NCBI GenBank assembly: GCA_050015095.1
Contig: JBEKCC010000004.1
Location: forward strand, 1 to 64,000
DNA from: MVRE01 sp015660965
Lineage (GTDB): Archaea > Halobacteriota > Methanomicrobia > Methanomicrobiales > Methanospirillaceae
Direction of reading: 5' to 3'
DNA length: 64,000 bases
Below are positions 28,202-36,289 of this stretch, one piece after another. A model generated the notes under the pieces. It was given only the letters and a program-made list of their open reading frames with translations, was not told the origin of the DNA and searched no databases. The translations under genes were made by a program, and so were the position numbers. Within the stretch, counting starts at the first letter, position 1. Every line of letters begins with the position of its first letter.

Positions 28202-28390
28202 CTATTGGTACGGATTAAGCTCATCAATGATCTCATTATGAGTTAGTAGCATACGCCGGCAACAGTATCGAGTCAAACCGAGATCATCGAGGATCTTTTT
28301 TGGATCCTCCCCAGCGTCGAGCCGCTTCTTGAACTCTTCATATGCTGTTGAAATCGGTTTTCCACAAGTAAAGCATCGTACAGGTATCAC
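28202..28390 (-). CDS. rpoN: RNA polymerase subunit N (Rpb10 homologue)
   Basis: The 62-residue protein is archaeal RpoN, a zinc-binding subunit of the polymerase core platform. Zinc ligands are Cys6 and Cys9 (VRCFTCGKP) and the Cys43-Cys44 pair (TRYCCRRM). It starts with GTG, with GAGGT about 9 bases upstream. The tRNA-Pro gene follows after 13 bases. Confidence 0.97.
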   Translation of the reverse strand: MIPVRCFTCGKPISTAYEEFKKRLDAGEDPKKILDDLGLTRYCCRRMLLTHNEIIDELNPYQ

Positions 28391-28420
28391 GAATGTCGAC
28401 CTCTCACCATATCTTTTATC

Positions 28421-28822
28421 CTAACGATAAGACTTTTGGAACTTCTTGCGAGCACCGCGTCCATGCGGTTTTTTCGTCTCTTTTTGTCGTGAATCATTGA
28501 CCAGCAGTGTCCTGTCGTATGTAAGATACACATCCTTGATTTGAGGATCGTTATACCATTCGAGAATGCCACGTGCAAGTGCCGTTCTAACCGCTTCTGC
28601 CTGTCCCATTACACCGCCACCTTCAACATCGATTGAGACATCGATTCCATGGACCGCTTTCGGCACTAGAAGAAGTGGTTCGGAGATCTTCAACCTCAAT
28701 ACTTCGGTTCCATATTGTTCGAGCGGGACAGAGTTGATCCGAATGATCCCTTTTCCTGCTTTCAAAGTTGCTCGTGCGATTGCAGTCTTTCGCTTTCCAC
28801 TTGTATTAATAATCTTCACCAT
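28421..28822 (-). CDS. rps9: ribosomal protein S9
   Basis: The 133-residue uS9 has GKRKTAIARAT at the N terminus, GGGVMGQAEAVRTALARG and the basic C-terminal tail GRGARKKFQKSYR that reaches the tRNA in the P site. The start is the ATG at 28822, 13 bases after the L13 stop; an upstream frame adding 16 residues would run back into L13. Confidence 0.97.
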   Translation of the reverse strand: MVKIINTSGKRKTAIARATLKAGKGIIRINSVPLEQYGTEVLRLKISEPLLLVPKAVHGIDVSIDVEGGGVMGQAEAVRTALARGILEWYNDPQIKDVYLTYDRTLLVNDSRQKETKKPHGRGARKKFQKSYR

Positions 28823-28835
28823 TGACAACACCTCA

Positions 28836-29258
28836 CTAGAACTTTGCCCCCAAGAACGTACAGACTGCACCTAGGGTGACAAATTGTGGATTATTCAGCC
28901 GGTTCATGTGTGCTTCTTCTGGCACTTCCATTTCCTTTCCTACAAATTCCGAGGGGATACCAACATAACATTTGATACGCTTCATAGCATCAACACCTCG
29001 TTGGCGTTTGTATGGGAGCATACCACGAATCGTGCGTTTCATAAGATGGTCAGGTCTGCGTGGGAAAAATGGGCCCCAACCGGTTGAACCCCGGCTGCGT
29101 TTGTGATGATAATTGCCGAGAACGCGTGCTCTACTTCCAGAGATGATTGCTTTTTCTGCATTCAGAATCGCGATCTCTTCACCTGAAAGCGCCCGCTGTG
29201 CAACGATGCTTGCAAGCCTACCTAAAAGCAACCCGTCTCCGTTGATTATTGTAACCAT
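28836..29258 (-). CDS. rpl13: ribosomal protein L13
   Basis: The 140-residue uL13 shows GDGLLLGRLASIVAQRAL, FPRRPDHLMKRTIRGMLPYK and KRIKCYVGIP, as in archaeal L13. It follows L18e by 7 bases and precedes S9 by 13. Confidence 0.97.
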   Translation of the reverse strand: MVTIINGDGLLLGRLASIVAQRALSGEEIAILNAEKAIISGSRARVLGNYHHKRSRGSTGWGPFFPRRPDHLMKRTIRGMLPYKRQRGVDAMKRIKCYVGIPSEFVGKEMEVPEEAHMNRLNNPQFVTLGAVCTFLGAKF

Positions 29259-29265
29259 GGTTGCC

Positions 29266-29631
29266 TCACCTCAAGATGCGGACGCCGCTACCTTTTGGGT
29301 TGTCCGCAAGCAATTGTTCGATACTTAGACACTGACCTTTTGCATCACGAATCTTACTTGTCGCTGCCTGTGAAAAGTTGAGTGCTGCAACTTTAACAGA
29401 CTGGGATAACACTCCACTTCCTAAGACCTTACCTGGAACAATTATCGTTTCCCCATTCTGAGCGTAACGATCAATTTTCGAAAGGTTAACTTCGGCATAG
29501 TTTCTTCTGGAGCTTTCTAGCCGAATCGCGATCTCTCGCCAGATTTTTGCTTCATTCTCACGCGACGTTGTTTTTAATAGCGAAATGAGGTTATGTAAAC
29601 GTGGGTTGGTCTTGACTCCAATTTTCTTCAT
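29266..29631 (-). CDS. rpl18e: ribosomal protein L18e
   Basis: The 121-residue eL18 reads KTNPRLHNLISLLKTTSREN at the N terminus and has VPGKVLGSG and KVAALNFSQAA. It is an archaeal/eukaryotic large-subunit protein. RpoD ends 6 bases upstream. Confidence 0.96.
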   Translation of the reverse strand: MKKIGVKTNPRLHNLISLLKTTSRENEAKIWREIAIRLESSRRNYAEVNLSKIDRYAQNGETIIVPGKVLGSGVLSQSVKVAALNFSQAATSKIRDAKGQCLSIEQLLADNPKGSGVRILR

Positions 29632-29637
29632 CTTTTC

Positions 29638-30459
29638 TCATCCCCCTGAAATCTCGCGAACTTGACTCTCCAGTTCCTCTGACTGCTCTTTGATGTAATG
29701 AATCGCTTTCTGCATGATCTCTTTCACTGGAAGCGCTCCATCGCCTTCAACTACGAAAATGAATCGATCTGGCTCTGACGAGATCTTAATCGCCGGTTCT
29801 TCCCCAATACCAGTTGCCACACAAGCTCTTTCGCAGAGACGACACATGGAACAATCAGAAAGCTTGCCTTCAATTACCTCAACTTTCTTACCTTTCACGG
29901 TGAGAATTTCCCGTGGGCATTCTTCCACGCACATCCCGCACGCATCACAAATATCGCTTATTGTTATAACGGGTTGATTCTTGTATCCGCAAATGATGGT
30001 GGGCTGCCACTTTGCATGTTCTTTCCCAGTGTTTAAAATTGCCTTTGCCTCTAAAACCAGTTTCTGACCTTTAGTAAGCTTAACTATCGGTATATTGTCA
30101 AACACAGGGACTGCTTTCGGGTCTTGTGGGATCAAATCACTTGAGATAACCGTTTTGGGACCTTCTGCGCTTAGCGTAAATGTGACTGAACAGCTTGGGC
30201 ATCCCTGGCCTTCACACGAACATTTGTCTTTAAGGGAGTATGTTGTAAGATCGGTTTTAATCGGTATCAGACCAAGCCGGTGGGTAAGCATCTCGTCGAA
30301 GAGTGCACTTGTATTATCATAAATACGCACATCTTCAATTGCAAGAGTTGGCACCTCGGCAATCATAGCCCTTCGGAACGCATTGGCAAATGCCGGGGTT
30401 ACACCACTAAGCGTGAATCGCGCAACATCATCGTCCAGACTGCCGAACTGAATTTCCAT
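29638..30459 (-). CDS. rpoD: RNA polymerase subunit D with two-cluster ferredoxin domain
   Basis: The 273-residue subunit (Rpb3/RpoA-like) dimerises with RpoL to start polymerase assembly. TLSGVTPAFANAFRRAMIAE is the conserved alpha motif. An inserted ferredoxin domain has two full cysteine sets (171, 174, 177, 181 and 203, 206, 209, 213), suggesting two [4Fe-4S] clusters. A further Cys group (80, 82, 87, 90) lies in the small domain. The start ATG at 30459 shares one base with the S11 stop; a longer frame overlaps S11. Confidence 0.96.
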   Translation of the reverse strand: MEIQFGSLDDDVARFTLSGVTPAFANAFRRAMIAEVPTLAIEDVRIYDNTSALFDEMLTHRLGLIPIKTDLTTYSLKDKCSCEGQGCPSCSVTFTLSAEGPKTVISSDLIPQDPKAVPVFDNIPIVKLTKGQKLVLEAKAILNTGKEHAKWQPTIICGYKNQPVITISDICDACGMCVEECPREILTVKGKKVEVIEGKLSDCSMCRLCERACVATGIGEEPAIKISSEPDRFIFVVEGDGALPVKEIMQKAIHYIKEQSEELESQVREISGG

Positions 30460-30857
30460 CAAACTCTCCTTCCTCGTCTGCCACCCTTTGGACGGCAAGA
30501 ATCGTGGGGAATCGGGGTGACGTCTTCAATTCTCCCAATGCGCATTCCAGCACGTGCAAGCGATCGAATCGCTGCTTGTGCACCGGGACCTGGGCTACGC
30601 TGCTTACCTTGTCCTGGCGCCCTTACTTTGACGTGGACACCAACAATCCCCTTTTCTTTTGCTGCGGCTGCAACATTTGCTGCCATTTGCATAGCTGCAT
30701 AAGGCGAACTCTCGTTCCTGTCTTGTTTGACCACCATACCTCCTGAGCTCTTTGTCACCGTTTCAGCGCCTGATAGGTCAGTAATCGTGATAATTGTGTT
30801 ATTGAATGACGCAAAAATGTGGGCGATTCCCCACTTTTCCTTCTCAGGTGCCGTCAT
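30459..30857 (-). CDS. rps11: ribosomal protein S11
   Basis: The 132-residue uS11 has WGIAHIFASFNNTIITITDL, ESSPYAAMQMAANVA and the basic end PKGGRRGRRV. It lies one base after S4 and overlaps RpoD by one base. Confidence 0.97.
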   Translation of the reverse strand: MTAPEKEKWGIAHIFASFNNTIITITDLSGAETVTKSSGGMVVKQDRNESSPYAAMQMAANVAAAAKEKGIVGVHVKVRAPGQGKQRSPGPGAQAAIRSLARAGMRIGRIEDVTPIPHDSCRPKGGRRGRRV

Positions 30858-30858
30858 T

Positions 30859-31410
30859 TCATTTCACTCCTGCTATTTTTGTGATCCGTGCCCGCTCAGC
30901 GTGAGAATCGCTTGTAAATGGCGATTTTCCATAATAACTAATCTGAGTTTCCTCATTACGGTTAACGCGGTAACTTGGAATACTCACTCGCCGACCGGCA
31001 ACCGCTACGTGTCCGTGGGTGATGAGCTGCCGTGCCTGTTTTGGCGATCTTGCAAGTCCTTTACGATAAACAATTGTCTGAAGCCTACGTTCGAGTTGGG
31101 TCTGAATCTTAAGTGATAGGATGTCATCGATATCTGCGTCAGGACCAAGAAGTCCTGCACGCTGCATTGATGTGATCAACTCATTGCGCTTTGCATCAAC
31201 TGCAGCTTTATCTGTACTAGTGGATATAAAGGCGAGAAGGTCGCGAGCACCCTTTCGATATTTGCGTAGGATGCTCTGTGCATTCCATATTTCGCGTTTA
31301 TTTCGAAGCCCGTACTCGATAACAAGCCGAGTCTCTTCCTCAATACGAGTTTTTTCGAACGGTCGTTTGGGGGGCTGGTATGCCTTATGATTCTTTCCTG
31401 GATATCCCAT
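30859..31410 (-). CDS. rps4: ribosomal protein S4
   Basis: The 183-residue uS4 nucleates 30S assembly. The N-terminal MGYPGKNHKAYQPPKRPFEK is archaeal, and the S4 RNA-binding domain includes RSPKQARQLITHGHVAVAGR. It starts 3 bases after S13. Confidence 0.97.
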   Translation of the reverse strand: MGYPGKNHKAYQPPKRPFEKTRIEEETRLVIEYGLRNKREIWNAQSILRKYRKGARDLLAFISTSTDKAAVDAKRNELITSMQRAGLLGPDADIDDILSLKIQTQLERRLQTIVYRKGLARSPKQARQLITHGHVAVAGRRVSIPSYRVNRNEETQISYYGKSPFTSDSHAERARITKIAGVK

Positions 31411-31413
31411 GGA

Positions 31414-31875
31414 TTACACACTTCCTTCTTTCTTCTTTTTAACGCCAACAGTCGCTCCAGTTCTTCCGGTGGACTTGGTACGCTGCCCTCGAACTTTCTG
31501 ACCCGTCTCATGCCTGATTCCTTTATAGCAGCGGATCTTTCTCATGATGTTAATATCATCGTCCTTGGCCATTGTCACATCTACACCGAACAGATGTTTT
31601 GAGTCTCCGGTATACACGTCCTTAGGCCGGTTCGTCATCCAAGCCGGAACCTTGCTTCCATATTGGTCGATAACAGCACGAAGTCGGTTCACCCCATCTT
31701 CGTCAAGACGCCCGAGTTGGGTGTATTCATTTACCTTTGCCATCCGAGCAATCACACTAGATGTATGCCTACCGACGCCATTAATGCCCGTAAGGGCAAC
31801 ACGTACAGATTTTGTTCCGTCTAAATCCGTCGTGCCAATCCGTACAAAATATTTTATGTCTTCTTCCTGAGCCAT
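31414..31875 (-). CDS. rps13: ribosomal protein S13
   Basis: The 153-residue uS13 has FVRIGTTDLDGTKSV, LTGINGVGRHTS and the basic GQKVRGQRTKSTGRTGATVG end. I start at the ATG at 31875 (MAQEEDIKYF). A frame open further upstream would run into tRNA-Ser and is not real. Confidence 0.97.
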   Translation of the reverse strand: MAQEEDIKYFVRIGTTDLDGTKSVRVALTGINGVGRHTSSVIARMAKVNEYTQLGRLDEDGVNRLRAVIDQYGSKVPAWMTNRPKDVYTGDSKHLFGVDVTMAKDDDINIMRKIRCYKGIRHETGQKVRGQRTKSTGRTGATVGVKKKKEGSV

Positions 31876-31909
31876 CCAATCCCCTCGATTTTTGAGATTA
31901 ACTCTTGAG

Positions 31910-31994
31910 CGCTGAGGGAGGGATTTGAACCCTCGAGTCCCAGAGGGACACAGGTTTAGCAAACCTGCGCCATACCAGGCTTGGCTACCTCAAC
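31910..31994 (-). tRNA. tRNA-Ser (anticodon GCT)
   Basis: The 85-base class II tRNA has acceptor GTTGAGG/CCTCAGC with discriminator G, anticodon arm CAGGT-TTGCTAA-ACCTG (anticodon GCT), a long variable arm GTCCCTCTGGGACT and T arm GAGGG/CCCTC. It heads the S13-S4-S11 operon, 35 bases before S13. The ~35 bases upstream can fold on a TCGCG/CGCGA stem, possibly a processing signal. Confidence 0.95.
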
Positions 31995-32048
31995 AGAGAA
32001 TCTCGCGTCTTTCGACACTCGCGACGGAATCCCGCCGCTCCATGAATG

Positions 32049-32071
32049 GTGCTATATTATTGTTATAGCAC
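32049..32071 (-). promoter_or_regulatory. palindromic promoter element upstream of tRNA-Ser
   Basis: Perfect 8-base arms GTGCTATA (32049-32056) and TATAGCAC (32064-32071) flank 7 bases. The TATA sequence lies in the palindrome, and a start 25 bases on would fall near 32030, about 35 bases before the tRNA. A regulator bound here would block TBP access. Promoter role is inferred. Confidence 0.5.
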
Positions 32072-32120
32072 GGTAATAACTGTTTGCTTTAATTAAATTA
32101 CACTTATTTGGAATTCCCAG

Positions 32121-34316
32121 TTATCGCGTATTTGTTGTTGTTGACGACAACCTATACACTCCTTTTGGCACTATGATTTCAAATCGTGCACCTTTCCCAA
32201 ACTCACCAGTCTCTATAATATGAATACCAGTGATCGAGAGTATTTCCCGAATTAAGAACAAACCAAGTCCTGTGTGATTTCCGAATCCGCGATGGAATAT
32301 CTTTTCCTTATTCTCAGGAGGGATACCAATACCGTTATCCTCATAAACAATTGTCAAGCCGTCTTGGGTTTCTTGCATTGAATATATAATCGCATTCACA
32401 TGTTCGCCATGACGGATCGAGTTTTCCATAAGATTGTAAAAAACCTTCTCGATGAGGGGGTCTGCATAGATGGAAATTCTATCAAAATTAAGTGATATTG
32501 ATACCCCGCCCAGCGGAAGTTGGGCCGCTGCTCGCATAGATGTTGTTTTAACATCCTCCCACTCTGGATTGCGCACCCCAATATCCTGGTAGTATCTCGT
32601 GAATTCGATCTGTCGCTCTATCGCTTGAATAATTTTGATTTGTTTTTGATTATATTCAAGAACTAAAGGATCTTTGGTCATTTCCCCCGAAAGTTGGACG
32701 TAAGCAAGGAGTGCAGTAATTTGATTCAAGATATCGTGACGGGTAATTGAGGACAAGATATTAAGTTTCTTGTTCGCCTGAGCCAAGGCTTGATTGAAGC
32801 GGACCAACTCTTTGTTATTATTCTCCACCGCCTCTTCCATTGCTTTCCGATCTGTGATATCTTCGATAATACCATCTATCCATTCGATTTCCCCCTTGCC
32901 GGTATATTTCGCAGTGACATTAACCGATACCCAAATAAGTGTCCCGTCTTTCTTTTTTATTTGCATTATTCGGTTTTTCAAGGAACCGTGAATTTTAAGA
33001 TCTTCTAAGAATTGTTTCCGGTCATTTGGAGTTGGATATAGAGATGAAACAGGAACTTTTAGAAACTCTTCAATTGATTCATAGCCAAGAATATGGGCCT
33101 GAGCTGTATTTGACCAGAGGAAAGCATCTTTCTCATCTGTCGTGTTTCGGTAGAGACCGACATTTAGGTTTTCAACGAGAGTGCGGAATTTCTCTTCACT
33201 TTCCTTCAATGCTTTTTCTGAGCGTTTTCGTTCAGTGATGTCCTCAGAAATTCCCAATAAATACTGCGGCTTTCCCTCTTCATTGAGTATTGGTATTTTT
33301 TTTGTATGGAGTATTCTTTCTCCTCTAAACTTAGTCAGTATTTTCTCTTCTGGAATGTCACTATATTGTTTAGATTGAAGAACTTCCCTATCCTTTTTTA
33401 TAAAATGATCTGCTTCATCTTTCGGGAAGAGATCATAGTCATTTTTTCCATACATGTCTTCTCTTAAAAAACCTACGAGGTCTTCACCGGCCTTATTAAA
33501 CCTTATAAATCGAAGTTCCTCTGCATCTTTCACGAAGATCATATCGGGAATATTTTCAACGATACTATTGACAAACCTCTCACTTTCTTTCAGTGCCCGG
33601 TCTACTTTCTTACGATTGGTGATATCACGTGCAATATGAACACTACCGATCATTTTGCCTTGAGAGTCATAGAGAGGAGAACATGTAACTAAGAAATCAC
33701 CGCCAAGGTTATCTTCATGAACTTCAACGGTGTGCTCTTTTCTATCTTGTAGTAATCGAGAATGGGGGCAGATGATTGGTGGGGATTGGGATTGATGTAT
33801 TACTTCGTAGCACCTAAGACCGACTATTTTTTCTGGGGATATTCTTAATCGATCCGAAGTTGCCTTGTTGATACGAAGGATACGATGGTTAAGATCAATA
33901 AGAGAAATTAAATCGGGAACCGAATCGAAAGTTCGTTCCCATTCATCTTTAACATATTTTAGCTGTTTTTGTTCTTCGTTAAGCTGATATGAGAGATACG
34001 ATACGACTGCAGCGATAATAATAAAAACAATACAACGTGCTCCCGCTGAAATTAGATCAGATGTATATTGAAGCCCTACAACCACAAACATCAATAAATA
34101 AATGACAGATATCCCAACAGCAAAAGGGACACCTCGTTTGGGGTAGAAGAATGCTACAAGAATGATCGGGATATATAAAAGATGCGAAACAACAATGGTA
34201 ACTCCAATCATTAGGCTATAGAAATTTATTGTAATTGCTCCAACAGTTGCCAAAACAATAAGGATGAGATGAACGTTTGATCTGGTATGTAATCGGTCAA
34301 ACAACGAATCTGCCAT
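32121..34316 (-). CDS. membrane PAS-domain sensor histidine kinase
   Basis: This 731-residue protein has about four membrane helices in residues 15-112, then three PAS domains (roughly 120-245, 250-370, 375-500). The first includes a Cys-containing CPHSRLLQ loop. Each PAS ends in a D-I-T-[ED/NR]-R-K motif typical of PAC segments. The kinase core has SSITRHDILNQITALLAY (phospho-acceptor His), N box NLMENSIRHG, G1 YEDNGIGI and G2 GLGLFLIREIL. It senses an unknown cue near the membrane. No response regulator is adjacent; the CBS array is upstream on the same strand but separated by terminators and its own promoter. Confidence 0.93.
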   Translation of the reverse strand: MADSLFDRLHTRSNVHLILIVLATVGAITINFYSLMIGVTIVVSHLLYIPIILVAFFYPKRGVPFAVGISVIYLLMFVVVGLQYTSDLISAGARCIVFIIIAAVVSYLSYQLNEEQKQLKYVKDEWERTFDSVPDLISLIDLNHRILRINKATSDRLRISPEKIVGLRCYEVIHQSQSPPIICPHSRLLQDRKEHTVEVHEDNLGGDFLVTCSPLYDSQGKMIGSVHIARDITNRKKVDRALKESERFVNSIVENIPDMIFVKDAEELRFIRFNKAGEDLVGFLREDMYGKNDYDLFPKDEADHFIKKDREVLQSKQYSDIPEEKILTKFRGERILHTKKIPILNEEGKPQYLLGISEDITERKRSEKALKESEEKFRTLVENLNVGLYRNTTDEKDAFLWSNTAQAHILGYESIEEFLKVPVSSLYPTPNDRKQFLEDLKIHGSLKNRIMQIKKKDGTLIWVSVNVTAKYTGKGEIEWIDGIIEDITDRKAMEEAVENNNKELVRFNQALAQANKKLNILSSITRHDILNQITALLAYVQLSGEMTKDPLVLEYNQKQIKIIQAIERQIEFTRYYQDIGVRNPEWEDVKTTSMRAAAQLPLGGVSISLNFDRISIYADPLIEKVFYNLMENSIRHGEHVNAIIYSMQETQDGLTIVYEDNGIGIPPENKEKIFHRGFGNHTGLGLFLIREILSITGIHIIETGEFGKGARFEIIVPKGVYRLSSTTTNTR

Positions 34317-34360
34317 ATAAAATCCGATAACTTACAATTATACCCATCTTGTATAATGAA

Positions 34361-34368
34361 ATATATAG
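34361..34368 (-). promoter_or_regulatory. TATA box of the PAS kinase gene
   Basis: The minus strand reads ACTATATATTTC. A start about 25 bases downstream lies near 34338, leaving a leader of about 22 bases before the ATG at 34316. Confidence 0.55.
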
Positions 34369-34395
34369 TATTGTTCTAAGTTTAAAAAACAACGA

Positions 34396-34623
34396 TTAAG
34401 AGGATTCGAAATAAAAAATTAAGACTATTTGGATAGTAAAATAGAATCCTTTTCTAAATTCAACCTTCTTTTTTAAATTGCGTCTTTTCAGACGTTTCAC
34501 GTCAGTTCCTATATGTGCTGATATTACAATATGTAACGCGATCGTTGCATCAACATACACTGGCACCTGCAAAGTTTTAGCAGATTCTTTTCCCCGACTT
34601 ATTGCTTCATCGAAGGTGCAAAC
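34396..34623 (-). pseudogene. possible gene remnant without start codon
   Basis: Between the PAS kinase and the CBS array, one minus-strand frame stays open for 75 codons after an in-frame TAG. It includes protein-like stretches (TFDEAISRGKESAKTLQVPV, TDVKRLKRRNLKKK). It has no ATG or GTG near its beginning; an internal TTG could start a peptide of about 60 residues. I do not recognise it. It may be the end of a decayed gene or chance; the rest of this 340-base gap holds only the kinase promoter and a T-run terminator. Confidence 0.3.
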
Positions 34624-34656
34624 CTAAAAAAAGAGAGACTGTTGTATTAAAAAAGG
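34624..34656 (-). terminator. T-run terminator after the CBS array
   Basis: On the minus strand the last CBS gene is followed at once by TTTTTT (opposite 34650-34655) and a second run of seven T (opposite 34626-34632). Confidence 0.5.
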
Positions 34657-35433
34657 TTACAATGCATTGAGAAGCGATTGACGTGTAACTATACCGAAAA
34701 GCTTTCCCTGGTCAGTTACTGGGATTGAGCTGATATTCTTTTTTAGCATAAGATCGATTATTTCTGTCACTTTTACATTGCGATCGACCGTTATAATAGG
34801 TGAGGTCATGACACTCCGTACCAAGAGATTATGAAGATGAAAATCGTGGTGACGCCCCTCTATCTTCTCACGGAATTTTATTAAAGAAACTGCCAAATCG
34901 GTCTCGGTCACAATCCCAATTATTTTTTCATTCTCATTTACCACAAAACGAGAAATTTTGTGTTGTATCATCTGGTTTTCAAGGTGTGTAAGTCGTTCAT
35001 TCACATTTATTGTATGGGCGGGTTCCGTTACTTTATCGATGCCTCCCTTTGGCTGAAGTACTTTGAGCAGTTCCCCATATCCAACCTGACCGATCAAGTG
35101 GTCGTCTTTATCATACACTACAACAATTTTGTTCTTTTTGAGTAATGGGAGGAGATCATTGATATTTTGTTCGGGAAATGCAGATGAGAAATTTTCTTCT
35201 AGAGAACTTGCGACATGTATCTTTGCAATTGCAATTTGCGCCTTTTGTTTACTGCCCAGCTTATCCGCAATTGATTTTCGGGAGACGGTACCAACAACCT
35301 GATGACTACTCAATACTATAAGTGGGTCGATGCCTTCATGAAACATTTTGTTTAACGCTTCAATAATTGATTGAGATTTCGAAATAGTCACTGGCTTTAC
35401 CATAATTTCTTTAACTCTTAATGATACCACCAT
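34657..35433 (-). CDS. CBS-domain protein A (four CBS motifs)
   Basis: The 258-residue protein consists of four CBS motifs, i.e. two Bateman modules, which usually bind adenosyl compounds such as AMP, ATP or SAM and act as energy sensors. Each has the I-M-T/V-x-P entry and the G-I-V-T-x-x-D/S-L exit (e.g. VKEIMVKPVTIS; GIVTETDLAVS; VMTSPIITVD; GIVTRQSLLNAL). There is no catalytic, membrane or DNA-binding domain. The ATG at 35433 has GAGGG 6 bases upstream; an open frame upstream adds 13 residues with no ribosome site. It is a paralogue of CBS-B, the gene before it. Confidence 0.88.
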   Translation of the reverse strand: MVVSLRVKEIMVKPVTISKSQSIIEALNKMFHEGIDPLIVLSSHQVVGTVSRKSIADKLGSKQKAQIAIAKIHVASSLEENFSSAFPEQNINDLLPLLKKNKIVVVYDKDDHLIGQVGYGELLKVLQPKGGIDKVTEPAHTINVNERLTHLENQMIQHKISRFVVNENEKIIGIVTETDLAVSLIKFREKIEGRHHDFHLHNLLVRSVMTSPIITVDRNVKVTEIIDLMLKKNISSIPVTDQGKLFGIVTRQSLLNAL

Positions 35434-35460
35434 TTTTTCCCTCTTTAGATCTCTTCTCCC

Positions 35461-35483
35461 AAAAAGGCACAATTTTTTGCCTT
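35461..35483 (-). terminator. hairpin plus T-run between CBS-B and CBS-A
   Basis: On the minus strand, arms AAGGCA (35478-35483) and TGCCTT (35464-35469) enclose 8 bases, and the second arm runs on into a T tract. It may end or attenuate transcription after CBS-B, separating CBS-A from the operon. Confidence 0.5.
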
Positions 35484-35512
35484 AAATTTCAGTGTCATTT
35501 ATGTTTTTTTAT

Positions 35513-36289
35513 TTATAAGGCGTTGACAAGTGATTGACGTGTTACCATGCCAACTAATTTACTCTTGTCGGTTATAGGGATCGAGCTTATGTTCTTTTTA
35601 AGCATGATATTGATGATTTCAGAGATCTTTGCAATTCTATCCACTGTGATGAGAGGTGAGCTCATAATGTCTTTTACAAGTAGATTGCGAATACGGTGAT
35701 CCTGATGTTTGCCTATCACTGATTCCCGAAACTGGCGCATTGCTATTGCCACATCAGTTTCAGTCACAATACCGATAATCTTGTCATTTTCAGTCACAAC
35801 AAAGCGAGTGGTATTATCATCTAGCATTCTGCGGCGTAGGTGGACGACACGTTCGTCAGCTTCGATTGTAATTGCTTTTTCCATTGCTCCGTCAAGCAAT
35901 CCGTCAGGTTGTAGTTTTTTCAAAAGATCTCCAGCACCTACCTGGCCGATCAACCTATGCTCGTTGTCATAGACTACAATCAACTTATAATGCTGGAGCA
36001 ATGGCACAAGGACGTTTATGCTTTCATCGGGATAGATACTAGTGAAGTCTTCTTCTACAACGCTTGCAACGTGTATGGCTGCAGGTGCAATAACTGAATC
36101 GTGTTTACTACCTAGTTTTTTAGCAATCGATTGCCGGGATACAGTACCAGCGACACTCGTATTGTGTGTAACGATTAAGGGATCAATACCCTCATCTAAC
36201 ATTTTATCGAGGGCTTCTGTGATCTTTGCAGATTTTGCAATTGTTACTGGTTTTGCCATTAAGTCTTTTATAAAAAGTTCTTTGGTCAT
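35513..36289 (-). CDS. CBS-domain protein B (four CBS motifs)
   Basis: A 258-residue protein of four CBS motifs, the same length as CBS-A and closely similar throughout. Shared blocks include EGIDPLIV, GTVSR, IGIVTETD and the C-terminal KKNISSIP, followed by VTRQSL and NAL. The two clearly arose by tandem duplication. The start ATG overlaps the CBS-C stop (ATGA), so B and C are coupled. Ligand and partner are unknown. Confidence 0.9.
   Translation of the reverse strand: MTKELFIKDLMAKPVTIAKSAKITEALDKMLDEGIDPLIVTHNTSVAGTVSRQSIAKKLGSKHDSVIAPAAIHVASVVEEDFTSIYPDESINVLVPLLQHYKLIVVYDNEHRLIGQVGAGDLLKKLQPDGLLDGAMEKAITIEADERVVHLRRRMLDDNTTRFVVTENDKIIGIVTETDVAIAMRQFRESVIGKHQDHRIRNLLVKDIMSSPLITVDRIAKISEIINIMLKKNISSIPITDKSKLVGMVTRQSLVNAL

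Noticed and set aside
31876..31962. 29-residue N-terminal extension of S13
   Set aside because: It would lie within tRNA-Ser; the family start is at 31875.
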